Of a DNA stretch of 64,000 nt, positions 59,376 through 64,000 are shown piece after piece (the first letter of the stretch is position 1; every line of letters begins with the position of its first letter). The notes under the pieces are model-generated. The model had not been told where the DNA came from and made no database searches. It was given only the letters and a program-made list of their open reading frames with translations. Origin of the DNA: Planctomycetota bacterium (lineage in GTDB: Bacteria; Planctomycetota; UBA8108; UBA1146). The stretch covers positions 1 through 64,000 of the forward strand of contig JABHOG010000100.1 in NCBI GenBank assembly GCA_018694835.1. Reading direction: 5' to 3'. A program made the translations under genes and the position numbers.

Positions 59376-61148
59376 TCAGCGAACAGCTCCCCGTTTTTTC
59401 ACTTCCTTCTTCACTTCCTTCTTCTCTTCCTTGGGCTTTTCCGGTACAGCGTCAGCCGACCGGTCTCGATCAGGTCGCGGCCACTCGATGATGGCTTCCA
59501 TCTTCTTTCCATCACGCTCGAAAACGACCTTGCGCTTCGCTTCGCCCGCCATGATGGCACGGATCAAGGAGCGGCGATCGGTCACTTCCTCATCGCCAAT
59601 CTTGAGGATCTTATCGCCGGCCTTCATGCCGGCCTTGGCCGCTGTGGAATCGGGAATCACCTCGGCAAGAGTGGTTCCTTCGAGCATCACTCCCAGTCTC
59701 CGACCACCGCCGCCACCACCACGTCTACGTCCTCCACCCTCTTCCAGCATCCCTTCTCGCGACAGAAGACCGTCGAGGTTACCCACTCCCAGTGCGGTGA
59801 GTGCGATGACCGTCGTCGAATGCTCGAGGTACTCCGGAATCACCAGATCAAAGGTGTCAAACTGGGTGTGAATACCGTGCCAAGTATCTGCACGACCTTC
59901 CTGGGTCCAGAAGAACCCTGGAACACCGCGAGCGAGGAAGGACTCGTGGTCACTTCCAATGCCCCGGGGGATCCCATCGACATCGGTGAGTTTGAAGGGC
60001 AGGTCAGGGTTCAGGTTCATCGCTGGAGTGAAGACCGTTTCAAAATCCTCTTTCATCGCAGCGGTTGCCGGAAGGCCGGCAATGGCGTTGGGTCCGCCGT
60101 CATAGACGAACACCGCCGAGATCTTGTCGAGCAGTTCCGGGTTCTGGTCGACCCAGGCCTTGGATCCGAGCAGACCCTGTTCCTCACCACTCCAGAGCAT
60201 GAATCGAATCGTGCGGCGTGGCTTCGCTCCGGTCGCCATCAACATCCGTGCGGCCTCGATGGTCGTGGCAGTACCAGTTCCATTATCAGTGGTTCCTGTG
60301 GCCCCATCCCAGGAATCGATATGACCACCGATGATGACGTACTCATCCGGGAACTCACTGCCGACGATATCGCCAACGACGTTGTAAAACTTGGCGGGTC
60401 CAGGCTGGAAGTGGTTGCGAACATCGATGCGAAGAGTGACCTCTTCATCCGCTTCCAGATTCTCGACGATCGTATCGTATTGATCCTTGCGTAGGTTGAT
60501 CCGCGGAATCGTCGGAAGGTCATCCCAACTGATTCGATGATTTCCGTAAACGTTGATGTTCTCGCCACGGGTGGGATAGATCCAGCCGGCGATTCCCGCA
60601 GTTTCCAGCTTCTCGGTGACTTCGCGTTGAGCTTGCCGCGTCTCGCGATCCTGACGCCCTCGCTGGGCTGGACGGACGATCCAGGCGCCCTTCATCGAAT
60701 CGATATCGAGCCCCTCGATGGCAGCCGGCAGCATCACTGCAGGACCCTCTTGCACACCTTTGGTCCCCGCAGACCAGGCTGGAGTGCCAAACTCGAGGTC
60801 CATTCGCTCGGGAGAGATCATATGACCCCTCCACGCACCTCGCTGGAAGCCAACGCTGAATTCCCCGGCTTCCTCCATCTTGACATTTTCCAGACCGAAC
60901 TCGATGAACAGGTCTCGCGCCCATTCACAGGCGAGATGATCTTGATGACTACCGGTCAACCGAGGACCGATACCATTGACCAGTTGGTCGAGGACTTCGA
61001 CCACCTGATTGTCTTCGATCCCGATATCGATCAACTTCTTCTGCATCTCCGAGAGTACTGGTTCGGATCCATCGGCGGCCACGGCCATCGGCGGCATCGC
61101 CATCAGGGAACAAAAGAAGAGCGTGAAGGCAACTGTTCGCATGATCAT
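59376..61148 (-). CDS. M28 family metallopeptidase with PDZ domain
   Basis: GGHIDSWDGATGTTDNGTGTATTIEAARML; LWSGEEQGLLGSKAW; PDZ-like GTTLAEVIPDSTAAKAGMKAGDKILKIGDEEV. Confidence 0.9.
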   Translation of the reverse strand: MIMRTVAFTLFFCSLMAMPPMAVAADGSEPVLSEMQKKLIDIGIEDNQVVEVLDQLVNGIGPRLTGSHQDHLACEWARDLFIEFGLENVKMEEAGEFSVGFQRGAWRGHMISPERMDLEFGTPAWSAGTKGVQEGPAVMLPAAIEGLDIDSMKGAWIVRPAQRGRQDRETRQAQREVTEKLETAGIAGWIYPTRGENINVYGNHRISWDDLPTIPRINLRKDQYDTIVENLEADEEVTLRIDVRNHFQPGPAKFYNVVGDIVGSEFPDEYVIIGGHIDSWDGATGTTDNGTGTATTIEAARMLMATGAKPRRTIRFMLWSGEEQGLLGSKAWVDQNPELLDKISAVFVYDGGPNAIAGLPATAAMKEDFETVFTPAMNLNPDLPFKLTDVDGIPRGIGSDHESFLARGVPGFFWTQEGRADTWHGIHTQFDTFDLVIPEYLEHSTTVIALTALGVGNLDGLLSREGMLEEGGGRRRGGGGGGRRLGVMLEGTTLAEVIPDSTAAKAGMKAGDKILKIGDEEVTDRRSLIRAIMAGEAKRKVVFERDGKKMEAIIEWPRPDRDRSADAVPEKPKEEKKEVKKEVKKRGAVR

Positions 61149-61385
61149 TCCTTTCAGATACTCCCCTCCCGGGAGGCCAGAATTGACCTCAAAGAGCGAA
61201 GCAACCTGGACGGGCTCAAGCCGTCAAGATCGATCAGAATCGCAAGTATGAGGGGGGCGGTCAAGGCGGCGATTGGCGGATCTCTGGCTCGATGGACCGG
61301 TAGAGCAGCAGTTCAAATCACCAGCCCTGGTGAGAGCACGGTCGATCCCAGGCCTGACGGCTGTCCGCTCCCACCGGCTCGATCC

Positions 61386-63101
61386 TCAGGAGGTCGCCTG
61401 CTTCTTCTCCTGCTTGGCCCAGGAATCCCTCAGGGGGGCAATCCTGGCCAGATGAGGAGCTCCTTCTTTCGACAACTTCTGGTCCGCCACGAAGTAGCCC
61501 ACTCGCTCCAGCTGGAATCGATCACCGGCGGATGCCGTAGCCAGTGAGGGCTCACATAGCGCGGTGGTCTCGACCAAAGAATCTGGATTGAGAAAGTCGA
61601 TCAGAGATTTCCCCTGCGGGACATGATCCGGGTCCGCCACGCTGAACAGTGGCGAATAGAGTCGTACCGGGATCTCGACGCAGCACGACGCCGGAACCCA
61701 ATGGATGATACCCCGCACCTTGCGGCCGTCAGGCGTCTGTCCTCGAGCAGTGTCTGGATCGTATTCACACCTCAGTTGCAGGACCTCACCACTCTCTGGA
61801 TCCTCGATCACTTCCTTGACTGTCACGCAGTATCCGTAGCGCAATCGAACTTCTGCACCGGGTGCCAGGCGACGCCACTTTCTCGGTGGCTCGAGACGGA
61901 AATCATCACGATCGACCCAAACCTCCCTCTCGAATGGTAGCTGTCGAGTTCCCGCATCCGGATCTTCTGGGTTGTTGACCGCTTCAACCATCTCCTGAAG
62001 GTCTTCTGGAAAGTTCTCGATCACCAATTTCAGTGGATTGAAAACCGCCATCCTGCGAGTCGCGATCTTGTTGAGATGGTCACGAACTGAATTCTCCAGG
62101 ACCGAGTATTCGATGGTCGAGTTGAACTTGGCCACTCCGATCCCTGTCATGAAATTACGAATCGACTCGGGAGTGTATCCCCGACGTCTGATTCCCGAGA
62201 GCGTCGGGAGGCGTGGGTCGTCCCACCCTTCGACATGACCATCCTCGATGAGGGCTCTCAACGACCTCTTGCTCATCACGGTGTAAGAAAGTGCCAGTCG
62301 AGCAAACTCGGTTTGTCTCGGCTGCTTCTCAAGGCCAATTTTATCGAGGAACCAATCGTACAGTGGTCGGTTATTCCGGAACTCAAGGCTACACAGAGAA
62401 TGAGTCACTCCCTCGATGGCGTCGCCTTGACCATGAGCCCAGTCGTATGTCGGATACATGCACCAGGTATCTCCGGTACGGTGATGCGTGGAGCGGTGGA
62501 TCCGGTACATGACCGGATCCCGCATGATGATATGGGCCGACTCCATGTCGATCTTGGCCCTCAATGTCCTTGCTCCGTCAGGGAATTCCCCTGATTTCAT
62601 GCGGCCAAAGAGGTCCAGGTTCTCTTCGATGGATCGATCTCGATTTGGACTGTCTCGCCCGGGCTCGGTCAAATTACCACGGTGCTGGCGGACCTCTTCG
62701 CCCGTGAGGTCACAGACATAGGCATCTCCCTGGCCAATCAACTGGGTGGCCCACTGATAGAGCTGGTCGAAGTAGTCGGAAGCAAAACAGAGTTGATCCC
62801 ATTCGAATCCGAGCCAGCGAATATCATCTTGAATTGAATCGACGTACTCCTGCTCTTCACGAGAGGGGTTGGTGTCGTCAAAACGAAGATTACAGCGACC
62901 AGAAAATCTGGCAGCCAGACCGAAACTGAGACAGATCGCCTTGGCATGGCCGATGTGCAGATAACCGTTGGGCTCAGGTGGGAATCGAAGTTGAACTCGA
63001 CCTCCAGCGACGTTCGATGACACATCTGAGGAGATTATTTTCTCGATGAAATTGTCAGGTTTGTCCGACTCGTTGACAGACTCACCTTGCTTTTGAGACA
63101 T
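61386..63101 (-). CDS. glnS: glutaminyl-tRNA synthetase
   Basis: RFPPEPNGYLHIGHAKAICLSFG; FDDTNPSREEQEYVDSIQDDIRWLGF; VMSKRSLRALI. Confidence 0.94.
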   Translation of the reverse strand: MSQKQGESVNESDKPDNFIEKIISSDVSSNVAGGRVQLRFPPEPNGYLHIGHAKAICLSFGLAARFSGRCNLRFDDTNPSREEQEYVDSIQDDIRWLGFEWDQLCFASDYFDQLYQWATQLIGQGDAYVCDLTGEEVRQHRGNLTEPGRDSPNRDRSIEENLDLFGRMKSGEFPDGARTLRAKIDMESAHIIMRDPVMYRIHRSTHHRTGDTWCMYPTYDWAHGQGDAIEGVTHSLCSLEFRNNRPLYDWFLDKIGLEKQPRQTEFARLALSYTVMSKRSLRALIEDGHVEGWDDPRLPTLSGIRRRGYTPESIRNFMTGIGVAKFNSTIEYSVLENSVRDHLNKIATRRMAVFNPLKLVIENFPEDLQEMVEAVNNPEDPDAGTRQLPFEREVWVDRDDFRLEPPRKWRRLAPGAEVRLRYGYCVTVKEVIEDPESGEVLQLRCEYDPDTARGQTPDGRKVRGIIHWVPASCCVEIPVRLYSPLFSVADPDHVPQGKSLIDFLNPDSLVETTALCEPSLATASAGDRFQLERVGYFVADQKLSKEGAPHLARIAPLRDSWAKQEKKQATS

Positions 63102-63289
63102 CTGAAACAACTCCAAACAAGTTCCCGGGACTTTTCGTGACGATGTAGCACAAACATCAGAACCAGTCTCTTCAGCACCTTATGTGCTGCTCCTATCAAA
63201 CAACACTCTCGCCCGCTAGTATTTAGGCTAAGAGGTAGTATGCAACTGGTTTACCTGTTCCCAGGTCGACCATCACGGGAGGTAGAGTT

Positions 63290-63340
63290 CGTTACCAGGA
63301 ATCCCACGGTAACGTCTAAAATATTAGAGGAGACGGTAAC
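63290..63340 (+). promoter_or_regulatory. candidate alternative hairpins in the 5' leader of the last gene
   Basis: gttacc at 63291..63296 can pair with ggtaac at 63308..63313 or 63335..63340; the second pairing encloses the SD gaggag. Confidence 0.35.
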
Positions 63341-63341
63341 C

Positions 63342-64000
63342 ATGAAATGTCAAAGTGTCCATGCTGCAACACTAGCAATCTTGCTGTTGTTCCAGTTCCC
63401 AACTCTGGCCACCGCCATGGGCGGTGGTTATGAGATGAGTTTTAGCAGCGGCGCTGCCGCCGAGGGTGGGCTGGTTCCCATCACTCTGACTCTCTCTCAT
63501 GCAGCGCCCTCAGGTGTTCAAGGTTTCTCTTTCGGAGTTTGCCACGACGTCAATTTGCTCGATCTGGAACCGGCTGGATCCGATCCCGCCGATTTCGACT
63601 ACGTGATCGACTGGTCCACCGAAATCGAGACCATCAAGAACGGTGCGGTGCCCGACTTCTTTACCCAAAACATCGAAACTGGTGGTTGGGCGGTCGGCTG
63701 CGTGATTTGCTTCACCTCCTGTGCCGTCATGGACGCCGGTTCGACGGAGATAGGAACCGCTTCCTACCGCCTGATCGGTCCTGCAGGATCGGTGACCACC
63801 GTTGGCCTCTGCAACACACTCGGCATTCCTCCTGTTTCCAGTGTCGCAGTGGTGGATGGAGCTTCGAATCCGATAAACAGCCTCGATGGCACCATCGAGA
63901 TTCTTGAACAACCTCCAACGCTGTTCTACTTCAGCGCTCCCTTGAAACAGGTCAACTACGATCCTCTCGACGGTACGGCCAACTTCAGTGCGACATTGAC
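63342..64000 (+). CDS. secreted protein, truncated by window end
   Basis: MKCQSVHAATLAILLLFQFPTLATAMGGGYEMSFSSGAAAEGGLVPITLTLSH...; signal peptide; SD gaggag; frame open to window end. Confidence 0.75.
   Translation, partial: MKCQSVHAATLAILLLFQFPTLATAMGGGYEMSFSSGAAAEGGLVPITLTLSHAAPSGVQGFSFGVCHDVNLLDLEPAGSDPADFDYVIDWSTEIETIKNGAVPDFFTQNIETGGWAVGCVICFTSCAVMDAGSTEIGTASYRLIGPAGSVTTVGLCNTLGIPPVSSVAVVDGASNPINSLDGTIEILEQPPTLFYFSAPLKQVNYDPLDGTANFSATL

Overview
64-kb window of a GC-rich bacterial chromosome. The gene content suggests a planctomycete: DUF1552/DUF1592 pair, dockerin-like C-terminal modules, multiheme cytochromes and a sulfatase. I support about 46 protein-coding genes. These include rpmG, groES/groEL, nadK, ugd plus a UDP-glucuronate decarboxylase-like gene, mgtE, apt, a sigma-70 factor, ygiQ-type radical SAM, alkB, glnS, a complete RND efflux operon, and two sigma-54-type AAA+ regulators with altered catalytic motifs. 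I saw no rRNA, tRNA, CRISPR array or transposon. The strongest candidate novelty is at 36266..37246 (minus). Two ORFs there lie in the same frame, separated only by one TGA. Read through, they form one thioredoxin-like protein in which TGA falls at the position of the first redox Cys of a CxxC motif. An 8-bp stem with a 6-nt loop containing G at position 2 starts 16 nt after the TGA, resembling a bacterial SECIS element. This putative selenoprotein is joined by ATGA overlaps to an FHA-domain gene upstream and alkB downstream. Other leads: a possible zinc-related operon joining a ZnuA-like binding protein to an FtsX/LolD-type ABC transporter; terminator-like hairpins directly abutting the start codons of apt and of that ABC operon; candidate operators upstream of the RND operon and mgtE; and 16-bp tandem repeats between convergent genes. 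No searches or folding programs were run. Family calls come from reading motifs.
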